This document shows, one piece after another, positions 34,480-43,083 of a stretch of DNA of 58,149 bases. Within the stretch, counting starts at the first letter, position 1. Each line of letters opens with the position of its first letter. The notes beneath the pieces are model-generated. The model had not been told where the DNA came from and did not search any database. It saw only the letters and a list, made by a program, of their open reading frames with translations. The translations under genes and the position numbers were made by a program. Origin of the DNA: PWQG01 sp040882255 (GTDB taxonomy: Bacteria; Pseudomonadota; Gammaproteobacteria; Pseudomonadales; Pseudohongiellaceae); contig JBBEBP010000032.1 of assembly GCA_040882255.1 (NCBI GenBank), positions 1 through 58,149 on the forward strand. Direction: 5' to 3'.

Positions 34480-35220
34480 ATGCTTGTTATACCAGCTATC
34501 GACCTGAAAGACGGCCAATGCGTCCGCCTGAGACAGGGCCGGATGGAAGACTCCACCGTCTTCTCCGACCACCCCGCCGACATGGCCCGCCAGTGGCAGC
34601 AGCAAGGCGCGCGGCGTCTGCATCTGGTGGATCTCAATGGCGCCTTCGCCGGCGAGCCGGTCAATGGCCGTGCCGTGGAAGAGATCGCCCGGGCCTGTCC
34701 GGACCTGCCCTTGCAGATCGGCGGCGGGATCCGCAATCTGGAAACCATCGATCAGTACCTGCGCATGGGCGTCAGCCATGTGATCATCGGCACGCAGGCG
34801 GTGAAGGATCCTCCTTTCGTGAAGCAAGCCTGCGCAAGGTTTCCCGGCCGTATCATCGTGGGGCTGGATGCGAAGGACGGTTATGTGGCGACCGATGGCT
34901 GGGCGGAAGTGTCCACGCTGCATGTCATCGACCTGGCGGCGAAGTTTGCCGATGCCGGGGTGGAGGCGATCATCTACACGGATATCGCCCGTGACGGCAT
35001 GATGCAGGGCGTCAATGTCGAGGCCACGGTGGCGCTGGCCGAGGCCTCCACCATTCCGGTCATCGCCTCCGGTGGCGTGAGCCGGATGGAGGACATCCGC
35101 GCGTTGAAGGCAGTGGCCGCTACCGCCACCGGCGCCGGCATCATGGGCGCGATCACCGGGCGGGCGATTTATGAAGGCGCTCTGGACCTGGCGGAAGCGC
35201 AGCGATACTGCGACCAATGA
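34480..35220 (+). CDS. hisA: Phosphoribosylformimino-5-aminoimidazole carboxamide ribotide isomerase
   Basis: Amadori isomerisation of ProFAR to PRFAR in histidine synthesis; a 246-residue TIM barrel. Catalytic aspartates lie in IPAIDLKDGQCVRL and YTDIARDGMMQG, and phosphate-binding glycines in IGGGIRN and IASGGVS. The ATG has GGGAA nine bases upstream. hisF follows after eight bases. The palindromic element just upstream separates it from hisH. Confidence 0.97.
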   Translation: MLVIPAIDLKDGQCVRLRQGRMEDSTVFSDHPADMARQWQQQGARRLHLVDLNGAFAGEPVNGRAVEEIARACPDLPLQIGGGIRNLETIDQYLRMGVSHVIIGTQAVKDPPFVKQACARFPGRIIVGLDAKDGYVATDGWAEVSTLHVIDLAAKFADAGVEAIIYTDIARDGMMQGVNVEATVALAEASTIPVIASGGVSRMEDIRALKAVAATATGAGIMGAITGRAIYEGALDLAEAQRYCDQ

Positions 35221-35228
35221 GGTGAGAC

Positions 35229-36002
35229 ATGGCACTGGCTAAGCGCATCATTCCCTGTCTGGACTGTGATAACGGCCGGGTCGTCAAGGGCGTCAAGTTC
35301 GTCGATATCCGGGACGCCGGCGATCCGGTGGAGATCTCGCGCCGCTACAGTGACGCCGGCGCGGACGAGATCACGTTCCTGGATATCACGGCATCCCACG
35401 AAGGCCGGGAAACCACCGTGCACACCGTCGAAGCGATCGCCGGGCAGGTGTTCATCCCGCTGACGGTGGGCGGGGGCATCCGCAGTCTGGAGGACATCCG
35501 CACCATGCTGAATGCCGGCGCCGACAAGGTGGCCATCAACACGGCTGCGGTGTTCAATCCGGAGTTCGTCCGCGAGGCCGCCGAGCGTTTCGGTTCGCAG
35601 TGCATCGTGGTGGCTGTTGATGCCAAGCGGGTCAGCGCGGAAGATGAGCCGAAGCGCTGGGAAATCTTCACCCACGGCGGCCGCAAACCGACCGGCATCG
35701 ACGCGATCGAATGGGCACAGCGTATGGTCGACCACGGGGCCGGTGAAATCCTGCTCACCAGCATGGATCGCGATGGCACGAAGATCGGTTTCGACATCGA
35801 CCTGAACCGGGCGGTCAGTGACGCGGTTTCCGTACCGGTCATCGCCTCCGGTGGGGTCGGGAATCTGCAGCATCTGGTGGACGGGATTCAGCAGGGTGGC
35901 GCCGATGCGGTGCTGGCGGCCAGTATCTTCCATTTCGGCGAGTACAGCATCGAGGAAGCCAAGCGCTACATGGCGGAGCAGGGAGTCACAGTTCGGGTGT
36001 GA
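35229..36002 (+). CDS. hisF: Imidazole glycerol phosphate synthase cyclase subunit
   Basis: Uses HisH-derived ammonia to turn PRFAR into imidazole glycerol phosphate and AICAR. The 257-residue barrel has catalytic residues in IIPCLDCDNGRVVKG and LTSMDRDGTKIGFD. GAGGTGAG precedes the ATG. Its 3' end overlaps the convergent yibQ-like gene by 17 bases. The hisI/hisE genes that usually follow are absent, so the his genes are split in this genome. Confidence 0.97.
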   Translation: MALAKRIIPCLDCDNGRVVKGVKFVDIRDAGDPVEISRRYSDAGADEITFLDITASHEGRETTVHTVEAIAGQVFIPLTVGGGIRSLEDIRTMLNAGADKVAINTAAVFNPEFVREAAERFGSQCIVVAVDAKRVSAEDEPKRWEIFTHGGRKPTGIDAIEWAQRMVDHGAGEILLTSMDRDGTKIGFDIDLNRAVSDAVSVPVIASGGVGNLQHLVDGIQQGGADAVLAASIFHFGEYSIEEAKRYMAEQGVTVRV

Positions 36003-36987
36003 GGAGCGGCGCGGTGGAGTCGATGGCCTCCCCGGGCAGCATCTCGGAGACGAAGCGCAGCCGGTAGCCCAGCGCGTCCAGCAATGGCAGGGCCGTTTCC
36101 AGGTAGGTCAGGGTTTCCGGGTAGGGGTGCCCGATACCCACCGCCAGGCCCTTGCGGCCCGCCACATCCAGCAACCTTCGGAATTCCCGGTCAATGTCGG
36201 CCGGGTCGTCACTGTTGTCCAGAAATACATGGCGCCGTAATACCGGAATACCGGCTTTCTCCGCTACATCACCGGCCACGCTGTCGTGGGTTGTCACGCT
36301 GTCGACAAAATACAGGTGGCGCTGTCCGAGTGTTTCCATCAGCCATTGCATGGGCTGTTCCCTGGCCGTCAGGTCACTGCCGGTGTGGTTGTTGACGCCC
36401 CGGATATGCGGCACCGCCGCCAGTGATTCCTCCAGGGTTTCCCGGAATTCCTCCTTGTCCAGGTCCGGCGTCAGCCCACCGCGGCCCAGTGGCATCCGTG
36501 ACAGGTTGCTCATCGGCGCATGGAGCATCACTTCCTTGCCTTCCGCATGGGCCTGCTCGGCCAGGGTGCGGGCGTGCGGCGTGTGGGGCAGCACAGCGAA
36601 GGTGATGCCGGCCGGCAGTGCCAGCGCGCGCTGTCCGGCAGAAAGGTTGTTGCCCAGGTCATCGATGATGAGCACGACATCCGCGCCCTGCGGCGGCGCG
36701 GCGTCCAACAGCGGCAGCGGGAGCAGCTGGACATCGCTTTCTGCGGGATTTTCCGTACCGGCGACATCCGCACTACCGGTGTCCGGAAGCGGGGCCGGCG
36801 CTCGTTCGATCACTCCAGTGGCAGGTGGCACTGTTTCATCACTGCGGGGTTGTCCCGGATCCGGTGCCGTAAAGGCCAGCAGTAAAAGCGTGCCCAGTAT
36901 CAGCAGTGCCAGCAGCAGGATCGACTGGCGGCGGCCGGGGGCAAGCAGGGCGCGGATCACCAGGTGCACGGAGCGGGGCTGCGCCAT
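35986..36987 (-). CDS. Divergent polysaccharide deacetylase family protein (YibQ-like)
   Basis: A 333-residue protein with an N-terminal basic stretch, one signal anchor (about 18-38), an acidic/proline-rich linker, then the divergent polysaccharide deacetylase domain (DUF610): VVLIIDDLGNN, ITFAVLPHTPHARTLAEQAHAEGKEVMLHAPM, GVNNHTGS and VGIGHPYPETL. It probably acts on a periplasmic or cell-wall glycan. Its ATG overlaps the ctpA stop (TGATG), and it closes the gpmI-envC-ctpA-yibQ cluster, a conserved order. Confidence 0.88.
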   Translation of the reverse strand: MAQPRSVHLVIRALLAPGRRQSILLLALLILGTLLLLAFTAPDPGQPRSDETVPPATGVIERAPAPLPDTGSADVAGTENPAESDVQLLPLPLLDAAPPQGADVVLIIDDLGNNLSAGQRALALPAGITFAVLPHTPHARTLAEQAHAEGKEVMLHAPMSNLSRMPLGRGGLTPDLDKEEFRETLEESLAAVPHIRGVNNHTGSDLTAREQPMQWLMETLGQRHLYFVDSVTTHDSVAGDVAEKAGIPVLRRHVFLDNSDDPADIDREFRRLLDVAGRKGLAVGIGHPYPETLTYLETALPLLDALGYRLRFVSEMLPGEAIDSTAPLLTPEL

Positions 36988-38411
36988 CAGCGGTTACCGC
37001 TCCGGTTGCGGCCCTGCATGATGTGCCAGCCTTGCAGCAGGGTGAGCGCCTCATTGAGCTGGTAGTCACCGATGACGATCTGCTCCCCGGAGGTGACGGG
37101 CCGGGCTTCGCCTTCGGTCTCGCTCTCTTCGGTAGCCGGTTCCTCTTCTGTAGCCGGTTCGTCTTCCGTACCGGTCTCTTCGCGGTTGCCCAGATGGCCG
37201 GCCAGATCGGCTTCCGAGTAAATGCCGCGCCGCGAGGTCTCCCGCGTCACCAGACCTTCCCGGACCTCGATGTCGGGTGTGATGCCCTGGGCCTGGATGG
37301 AACGTCCATCGGGTGTGAAATACAGGGAGGTGGTGAGTTTCAGCGCCCGCTCGTTGCTGAGGGGCAGCAGGGTCTGGACCGAGCCCTTGCCGAAACTCCG
37401 GGTGCCCATGATGACGGCCCGCTCCTGGTCCTGCAGCGCACCGGCCACGATCTCGGCGGCTGAGGCCGAACCGGTGTTGATGAGCACGACCATTGGCACG
37501 CCCCGGCTGGGATCGTCGGCGTCGGCGTGGTATTCCTCGTCGGACTGGTCCATGCGACCTTCGGTGTAGACGACCATGCCGTCAGTCAGGAAGGCGTCGG
37601 AGACGCCCACGGCGGACTGCAGCACACCGCCGGGGTTGTTGCGCAGATCCAGCACCAGGCCGCGGAGTTCGTCATTGTCCTCGTACAGTGCGTCCAGGGC
37701 TTTGGCCACTTCACTGCCGGTGTTGGTGCGGAACTGGGAGATGCGCAGGTAGGCGTAGCCGGGTTCGAGCATGCGGGTGCGGACGCTGTTGGCCGTGATG
37801 ATCTCGCGCTCCAGGGACACGTCGACGGTCTCGTCGTCGCGCATCAGGGTCAGGTCGATGTTGCTGCCGGGTTCGCCCTGCAGCAGGTCCACGGCATCAT
37901 TGATGGACATTTCGCGCACCGGGCGGCCGTCGATTTCCACGATCAGGTCGCCGGCCTCGATGCCGGCGCGGTCGGCGGGTGAATCATCGATGGGGCTGAT
38001 GATGCGGATATAGCCGTTTTCCTCGCCGACTTCTATACCCAGGCCGCCAAACTCGCCCTGGGTGCTCTCTTCCAGCGAATCGAAATCGTCTTCGCTCAGA
38101 TAGTCCGAGTGCGGGTCCAGCCCTTCCAGCATGCCGCGGATGGCGAACTCGAGCAGGGTCCTGTCATCAATCTCGTCCACATAGGCTGAGCGGATGACGT
38201 CCAGAGCCTCTGTGAACAGGCGGACTTCACGCACTGGCAGCGGCAGTTTCTCATCACTGCCATCACGGTCCAGGCGCTCATCCTCCATGACAGTCAGGGG
38301 CTGGTCCTGCTCTTCGCCCGGGGTGGGCGCGGGCTGGGACCAGGCCGTCGCAGAGAGACCGCAGGCACCGGTCAGCAGGGTGCTGGTGAGGAAAAGCAGA
38401 TGTCGCATCAT
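36987..38411 (-). CDS. S41-family C-terminal processing peptidase
   Basis: A 474-residue periplasmic serine protease (CtpA/Prc type) with a signal peptide, a PDZ domain (about 100-180, DSPADRAGIEAGDLIVEIDG) and the S41 catalytic core. The Ser is in NTGSASAAEIVAGAL and the Lys in GTRSFGKGSVQTL. The C-terminal 60 residues are a Glu/Thr-rich tail. It overlaps yibQ and lies nine bases downstream of envC; such proteases control peptidoglycan hydrolases, which fits the EnvC context. The start has AGGAG upstream. Confidence 0.93.
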   Translation of the reverse strand: MMRHLLFLTSTLLTGACGLSATAWSQPAPTPGEEQDQPLTVMEDERLDRDGSDEKLPLPVREVRLFTEALDVIRSAYVDEIDDRTLLEFAIRGMLEGLDPHSDYLSEDDFDSLEESTQGEFGGLGIEVGEENGYIRIISPIDDSPADRAGIEAGDLIVEIDGRPVREMSINDAVDLLQGEPGSNIDLTLMRDDETVDVSLEREIITANSVRTRMLEPGYAYLRISQFRTNTGSEVAKALDALYEDNDELRGLVLDLRNNPGGVLQSAVGVSDAFLTDGMVVYTEGRMDQSDEEYHADADDPSRGVPMVVLINTGSASAAEIVAGALQDQERAVIMGTRSFGKGSVQTLLPLSNERALKLTTSLYFTPDGRSIQAQGITPDIEVREGLVTRETSRRGIYSEADLAGHLGNREETGTEDEPATEEEPATEESETEGEARPVTSGEQIVIGDYQLNEALTLLQGWHIMQGRNRSGNR

Positions 38412-38420
38412 GTACTCCTG

Positions 38421-39557
38421 TCAGGGTGCCTGTAGCCAGTCGAGCGGATCCTGCGGGGTGCCGTTCTGGCGAATCTCGAAATAGACGCCGGGGGTGTCCA
38501 TGCCCGCGTCGTCGCCGGCCGTGGCCAGTGGTTCGCCCCGGTTGACCCAGTCCCCGCTGCGTTTGGCCAGCGCGCCATTGTGCGCATAGAGGCTGATGTA
38601 GCCGCCGCCATGATCGATGACCACAAGCAGGCCGGAGCCGCGCATCCATTCGGCAAAGACCACGCGGCCCTGGTGGATGGCGCGCACCGGCGCGCCCGTT
38701 TCACCTGCAATGATAATACCCCGGCGGCGCATATTGCCATCGCTGTAGCTGTCCCCGAAGCGGTTGGCGGGCTCACCCTGCAGCGGCCATGGCATTTCGC
38801 CCCGCGCGGCGTCGAAGGGCGCCGCCTCCTCCGGTGCCGGAATGTCGACAATGATGCGGTTGATTTCCTCGACCAGGGTTTCCAGCCGCTGGCGATCTTC
38901 CTGCAGTGACTCCAGCGTCTCGCCGCGTTCATCCATCCCGGCCTGCAGTTCATCGATCAGGCGCTGACGCTGCTCGCGGTCCCGGTTCAGGGCGGTGAGT
39001 TGCCGCTCCAGGGCGCGATTTTCCTCATTCAGGGCCTGCTGGCTGGAGGCAATCTGCTCCCGGGTCTGCCGCAGGGCCATGAGATTGTCCTGCCAGGCCT
39101 CGATCCGTGCGATGCGGGCCTCGTTGAAGGCATCGTAGTACTGCAGCATGCGACTGCTGCGCCCCGGGTCCTGTTGGTTGAGCAGCAGTTTGAGTGGGGA
39201 GTCGCTGCGCGTCATCCAGGATGCGCGAACCGCGCGGGCCACCAGTTCCCGGTCCTCCTCGATGGCATCGTCCAGCGCCGCCGCCTCGGCCTGCAGCTCC
39301 CGCAGCCCGGTCTCCAGTTCCCGGATGCGCTGCCGGTTGGCGGCGATGTCCTCTTCCCGTTCGCTGACGCCGCGCTGTATGCCCCGCAGGGTCTGCTCTT
39401 CTTCGCTCAGCGATGCCGCAGCTTCATCCAGCCAGGTCTCGATCTGCTCGATGGCAACATTCACCTCGTCGAGCCGTTCCTGCGGGGGTGCCTCGGCGGC
39501 CCGGCCGGCGGTGGCCGCCAGCATCAACAGTGCGGGCAGTGCCAGCCAGCGGTTCAC
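38421..39557 (-). CDS. envC: Murein hydrolase activator EnvC
   Basis: A 378-residue periplasmic activator of amidases at the division site. It has a signal peptide (ALLMLAATAGRAAEA), a long coiled coil (about 25-235), and a C-terminal LytM domain (about 270-375) in which the zinc ligands are degenerate: the usual HxxxD is MRRRG and only the first His of HxH remains (YAHNGAL), as expected for non-catalytic EnvC. The start codon is GTG with GGAG upstream, four bases after the gpmI stop. Confidence 0.93.
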   Translation of the reverse strand: MNRWLALPALLMLAATAGRAAEAPPQERLDEVNVAIEQIETWLDEAAASLSEEEQTLRGIQRGVSEREEDIAANRQRIRELETGLRELQAEAAALDDAIEEDRELVARAVRASWMTRSDSPLKLLLNQQDPGRSSRMLQYYDAFNEARIARIEAWQDNLMALRQTREQIASSQQALNEENRALERQLTALNRDREQRQRLIDELQAGMDERGETLESLQEDRQRLETLVEEINRIIVDIPAPEEAAPFDAARGEMPWPLQGEPANRFGDSYSDGNMRRRGIIIAGETGAPVRAIHQGRVVFAEWMRGSGLLVVIDHGGGYISLYAHNGALAKRSGDWVNRGEPLATAGDDAGMDTPGVYFEIRQNGTPQDPLDWLQAP

Positions 39558-39561
39558 CGGT

Positions 39562-41115
39562 TCAGCTCCGGCTCATCAATGTGGTGCCGGTCATTTCGTC
39601 CGGTACCGGCATGTCCATCAGGGCCAGCATGGTGGGCGCGATATCGGACAGGCTGCCTTCCCGGTCGAAGCGCCAGGACGGGTCGCCGACGTAGACCAGT
39701 GGCACCGGGCCGCTGGTGTGAGATGTCAGCGGCTGGCCGGAGGCCGGGTCCACCATCTGCTCCACGTTGCCATGGTCGGCGGTGATCAGGCATTGCCCGC
39801 CGGTCTCTTCCAGCGCCCCGACAATGCGGCCCAGGCACTCGTCCACGCATTCCACGGCCTTGACCGCAGCGTCGAAATCGCCGCTGTGGCCGACCATGTC
39901 GCCGTTGGCATAGTTGCAGACGATGGTGTCGTACTGGCCGGAGCGGATGGCCTCGACCAGCCGGTCGGTGACTTCCGGCGCGCTCATTTCGGGTTGCAGG
40001 TCGTAGGTCGCCACCGAAGGGGACGGGATCAGGATCCGGGTTTCGCCCTCGTATTCCTTCTCTCTGCCGCCGCTGAAGAAGAAGGTGACGTGGGCGTATT
40101 TCTCGGTTTCGGCAATGCGCAGCTGGGTGCGTCCGTTGCGGGCCAGGTACTCGCCCAGCACGTTGTCCATGGGCTGCGGCGGAAAGGCCACCGGCACACC
40201 CAGGTCGGCCGAATACTCGGTCAGCGTCACGAAATCACTCAGCCCGGGCAGCGGTCCGCGATCAAAGCCGTCGAATGACTCGTCCACGAACACCTGCGAG
40301 AGCTGGCGGGCGCGGTCGGCACGGAAGTTCATGAACACCACGCTGTCATCGTCGCGGATGATGCCGGAATCGGGCACCTCCGGGTCATTGATACGGGTGG
40401 CCTGCACGAACTCGTCGTCCTCGCCGCGGTCGTAGGCGGCTTCCAGTGCCGCTTCCACGTCGTCGTACGCGTACTTTGCCTCGCCCCGCACCAGCAAGTC
40501 CCATGCGGTTTTTACCCGGTCCCAGCGCTGGTCGCGGTCCATGGCGAAATAGCGGCCGGTGATGCTGGCGATGCGCCCGATGCCGGCCTCGCGCAACTGC
40601 CGGTCGGCCTTCTGCAGTGAGGCCAGTGCGCTGCGTGGCGGTGTGTCACGGCCGTCCAGGAAAGCGTGGAGATAGACCGGGTCGCCGCCGCGTTGCTCGG
40701 CCAGTTCGATCATGGCGCGGATCTGTTCCTCGTGACTGTGGATGCCGCCCGGTGACAGCAGGCCCAGGATGTGCACGGCGCCGCCGTTGATGACCGCTTT
40801 GTCCACGGCATCGCAGAGCGGCTGGTTGAGAAAGAAGTCGCTGTCCTCGATGGCCTTGTCGATGCGAGTCAGGCTCTGATAGACGACACGGCCCGCCCCC
40901 AGGTTCATGTGGCCGACTTCCGAGTTACCCATCTGTCCGGCCGGCAGGCCGACGTCGGTGCCGGAGGTGCTGATCAGGGTATGCGGGCGTTCGGCCAACA
41001 GGCGATCCCAGACCGGTGTGTTACCGGCGGCGATGGCGTTGTACTCGGTTTCCTCACGATGGCCCCAGCCATCCAGGACCAGTAGCAGCGTTGTCTGGCG
41101 GGCGGTAATGCTCAT
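39562..41115 (-). CDS. gpmI: 2,3-bisphosphoglycerate-independent phosphoglycerate mutase
   Basis: Interconverts 3- and 2-phosphoglycerate without a bisphosphate cofactor. The 517 residues show LVLDGWGHREE (metal site), the phosphoserine nucleophile in MGNSEVGHMNLGAGRVVYQ, DGRDTPPRSA, FMNFRADRARQL and TADHGNVEQM with the second metal site. It is the first gene of the gpmI-envC-ctpA-yibQ cluster and is divergent from the rhodanese-secB pair. Confidence 0.97.
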   Translation of the reverse strand: MSITARQTTLLLVLDGWGHREETEYNAIAAGNTPVWDRLLAERPHTLISTSGTDVGLPAGQMGNSEVGHMNLGAGRVVYQSLTRIDKAIEDSDFFLNQPLCDAVDKAVINGGAVHILGLLSPGGIHSHEEQIRAMIELAEQRGGDPVYLHAFLDGRDTPPRSALASLQKADRQLREAGIGRIASITGRYFAMDRDQRWDRVKTAWDLLVRGEAKYAYDDVEAALEAAYDRGEDDEFVQATRINDPEVPDSGIIRDDDSVVFMNFRADRARQLSQVFVDESFDGFDRGPLPGLSDFVTLTEYSADLGVPVAFPPQPMDNVLGEYLARNGRTQLRIAETEKYAHVTFFFSGGREKEYEGETRILIPSPSVATYDLQPEMSAPEVTDRLVEAIRSGQYDTIVCNYANGDMVGHSGDFDAAVKAVECVDECLGRIVGALEETGGQCLITADHGNVEQMVDPASGQPLTSHTSGPVPLVYVGDPSWRFDREGSLSDIAPTMLALMDMPVPDEMTGTTLMSRS

Positions 41116-41292
41116 GAAGTATCGTCAACTCCCTGTCTGTTGCAAGTGCGTGAACGGCGGCCCCGCAAGGCCGGTGTGTAAAAGGCGCCATTATCGCGAA
41201 ATAAGCGTCAAAGTACCATGTATTCACAGGCTGCTGACTTCTGTAGCGCGCCTGAGGCGTGTATACTTCCCCCTTTTTCGCAAGCAAGGCTT

Positions 41293-41709
41293 ATGGAACA
41301 GTTCATAGAATTCGTCGGCAACAACTGGATGCTGTCCGGTCTGTGGGTGGCATTGCTGGCCGCCTTTCTCCTGCATCGCAGCAAAACCGGGGCCAGCGCA
41401 GTGAGCCTGCAGCAGGCAGTCGCCCTGATCAACCGGGAGGATGCCCTGGTGCTGGATATCCGTGACAAGAAGGAATACGACGCCGGCCATATTGTCGATG
41501 CCGTGCATATTCCGCTTGCCCGGCTCTCCGACCGCTTATCGGAACTCAACAAGTACAAATCCCGGCCTGTGGTAGTAGCCTGCAAGATGGGGCAGCACTC
41601 CGGGGAGGCCTGCAAGACACTGGGAAATGCCGGTTTCGAGCGGGTCGTGCGTCTGAAAGGCGGCGTGACCGCCTGGCGTGCCGAACAATTGCCGCTGGTG
41701 CAGTCCTGA
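41293..41709 (+). CDS. Membrane-anchored rhodanese-like protein
   Basis: A 138-residue protein with one N-terminal membrane helix (about 12-30) and a rhodanese domain: VLDIRDKKEYDAGHIVDAVHIPLARL and the active-site cysteine in VACKMGQHSGEA. Sulfur-transfer or thiol chemistry is likely (YibN-like; YibN sits upstream of secB in E. coli). The chosen start is MEQFIEFV; an upstream in-frame extension to 41218 is unconserved. grxC, often between this gene and secB, is missing. Confidence 0.9.
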   Translation: MEQFIEFVGNNWMLSGLWVALLAAFLLHRSKTGASAVSLQQAVALINREDALVLDIRDKKEYDAGHIVDAVHIPLARLSDRLSELNKYKSRPVVVACKMGQHSGEACKTLGNAGFERVVRLKGGVTAWRAEQLPLVQS

Positions 41710-41769
41710 CGGCGGGATGGCATCGGCAAGAGAACCCTCACTTCAACATGACAATGGCAGGAATGAACC

Positions 41770-42318
41770 ATGGCAGAGAACGATAACGCGAACACGCAGG
41801 CGGCCGCGGGTGGCCAGAACAACGAGCAACAGGGGCCGACGTTTGCGCTGCAGCGCATCTACCTGAAGGATGCCTCCTTCGAGTCCCCGAAGGCGCCGGA
41901 CGTCTTCAAGGGGCAGTGGAGCCCGAAAATCAGTTTCAACCTGAACACGAAAAACGACAAGCTGGCCGAGGGCGTTTATAACGTCGTGCTGACGCTGACC
42001 GTCGATGCCAAACAGGAAGACAACACGGCTTTCCTGATCGAAGTGCAGCAGGCGGGTGTGTTCACCTGCTCCGGTTTCAGCGAAGAGGACCTGGAGCGCG
42101 TGCTGGCCACGGTCTGCCCGAACATCCTGTTCCCGTATGCCCGCGAGACCATCGACTCCATGGTGGTGCGCGGCAGCTTCCCGCCAGTGATGCTGGCCCC
42201 GGTCAACTTCGAGGCCGTCTACCAGCAGTCGAAGCAGCAGCAGGCCCAGCAGGCGGCCGGCAATGGCGAGACCGCCGCTTCAGGCACGGTCGACCAGGAA
42301 GGCGAGGCGAAGCAGTAA
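41770..42318 (+). CDS. secB: Protein-export chaperone SecB
   Basis: Tetrameric chaperone that delivers unfolded preproteins to SecA. The core (FALQRIYLKDASFESPKAPDVF, CPNILFPYARETIDSMVVRGSFPPVMLAPVNFEAVY) is typical. At 182 residues it is longer than the usual 150-165, owing to an Asn/Gln-rich N-terminus and a Gln-rich then acidic C-terminal tail. It follows the rhodanese gene by 60 bases. A GGGACAGTCCC palindrome begins at the first base after the stop. Confidence 0.96.
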   Translation: MAENDNANTQAAAGGQNNEQQGPTFALQRIYLKDASFESPKAPDVFKGQWSPKISFNLNTKNDKLAEGVYNVVLTLTVDAKQEDNTAFLIEVQQAGVFTCSGFSEEDLERVLATVCPNILFPYARETIDSMVVRGSFPPVMLAPVNFEAVYQQSKQQQAQQAAGNGETAASGTVDQEGEAKQ

Positions 42319-42353
42319 GAGAAAAAAGAGGGACAGTCCCGGTTTTTCCTCTC
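42319..42353 (+). repeat. Family (b) short GGGACAGTCCC palindrome after secB
   Basis: An imperfect palindrome with GAGAAAAA and TTTTTCCTCTC on either side of GAGGGACAGTCCCGG, immediately downstream of the secB stop. It shares GAGGGACAGTCCCGGTTTT with the sites at 12161-12217 and 57782-57934. It may serve as a terminator. A second element abuts it at 42350. Confidence 0.65.
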
Positions 42354-42454
42354 GCAAAGATCGCGGAGTGCGCCAAGGAGGGCACACCCTGACGGGGCCG
42401 ATTTTCACATTGATTTCTCTGCGATCTCTGCGGTCTCCGCGATCTCCGCGAGAT
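42350..42454. repeat. Family (c) 9-bp-module inverted element, copy 2
   Basis: The right part is four consecutive 9-base modules, TCTGCGATC, TCTGCGGTC, TCCGCGATC, TCCGCGAGA (42418-42453). The left part begins TCTCGCAAAGATCGCGGAG and is roughly their reverse complement, so the whole forms an imperfect hairpin. Its ends match the element at 4518-4611. It fills the secB-trmL convergent gap. Confidence 0.65.
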
Positions 42455-42499
42455 CAACAATCGCCATTTCGCTTACCCGGGAGTTTGTTGTAAGCCGTT

Positions 42500-42961
42500 C
42501 TACCCCAGCCCCGGGAATCCTAGTTGGCGCAATCCCTCATACAGCGAGATGGCCACGGCATTGGACAGGTTCAGGCTCCGGCTGTTCCCGTGCATGGGAA
42601 TCCGCAATCGCCGCTCCTCCGGCAGCGACTCCAGCAACTCGCTGGGCAGCCCCCTCGTTTCCGGACCGAACAGCAGGATGTCATCCGGTCGATAGTCCAC
42701 CGACGTATGGAGCCGGGTTCCCCGGGTGGAGAAACCGAATATGCGGCAATGGCCGTTTTCGCGGTGAAAATGACCCCAATTGTTCCACCGATGCACGCGG
42801 CTGAACTCGTGATAATCCAGGCCGGCTCGCCGCAATCTCTTGTCGTCCAGGGAAAAACCAAGCGGTTCAATGACATGCAGGGCCACTCCGGTATTGGCTG
42901 CCAGGCGGATGATATTGCCGGTGTTGGGGGGGATCTCGGGTTCAAGCAAGGCGATCTGCAT
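42500..42961 (-). CDS. trmL: tRNA (cytidine(34)-2'-O)-methyltransferase TrmL
   Basis: SPOUT-family methylase acting on the wobble base of tRNA-Leu. The 153 residues are typical: LLEPEIPPNTGNIIRLAANTG, LIEPLGF-like VIEPLGFSLDDKRLRRAGLDY, LLFGPETRGLP and SLNLSNAVAISLYEGLRQLG. It is convergent with secB and divergent from the msh operon. Confidence 0.95.
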   Translation of the reverse strand: MQIALLEPEIPPNTGNIIRLAANTGVALHVIEPLGFSLDDKRLRRAGLDYHEFSRVHRWNNWGHFHRENGHCRIFGFSTRGTRLHTSVDYRPDDILLFGPETRGLPSELLESLPEERRLRIPMHGNSRSLNLSNAVAISLYEGLRQLGFPGLG

Positions 42962-43083
42962 CAGGGCGGGTCCTCTTTATCCCCAAAAATACCCGATTAA
43001 GAGTCATTTTACTATAGATTTTATGAACTTATGCTCTACAATCAAAGCATATCAAGAACAATGCCAAGGGAACAGGATTACGA

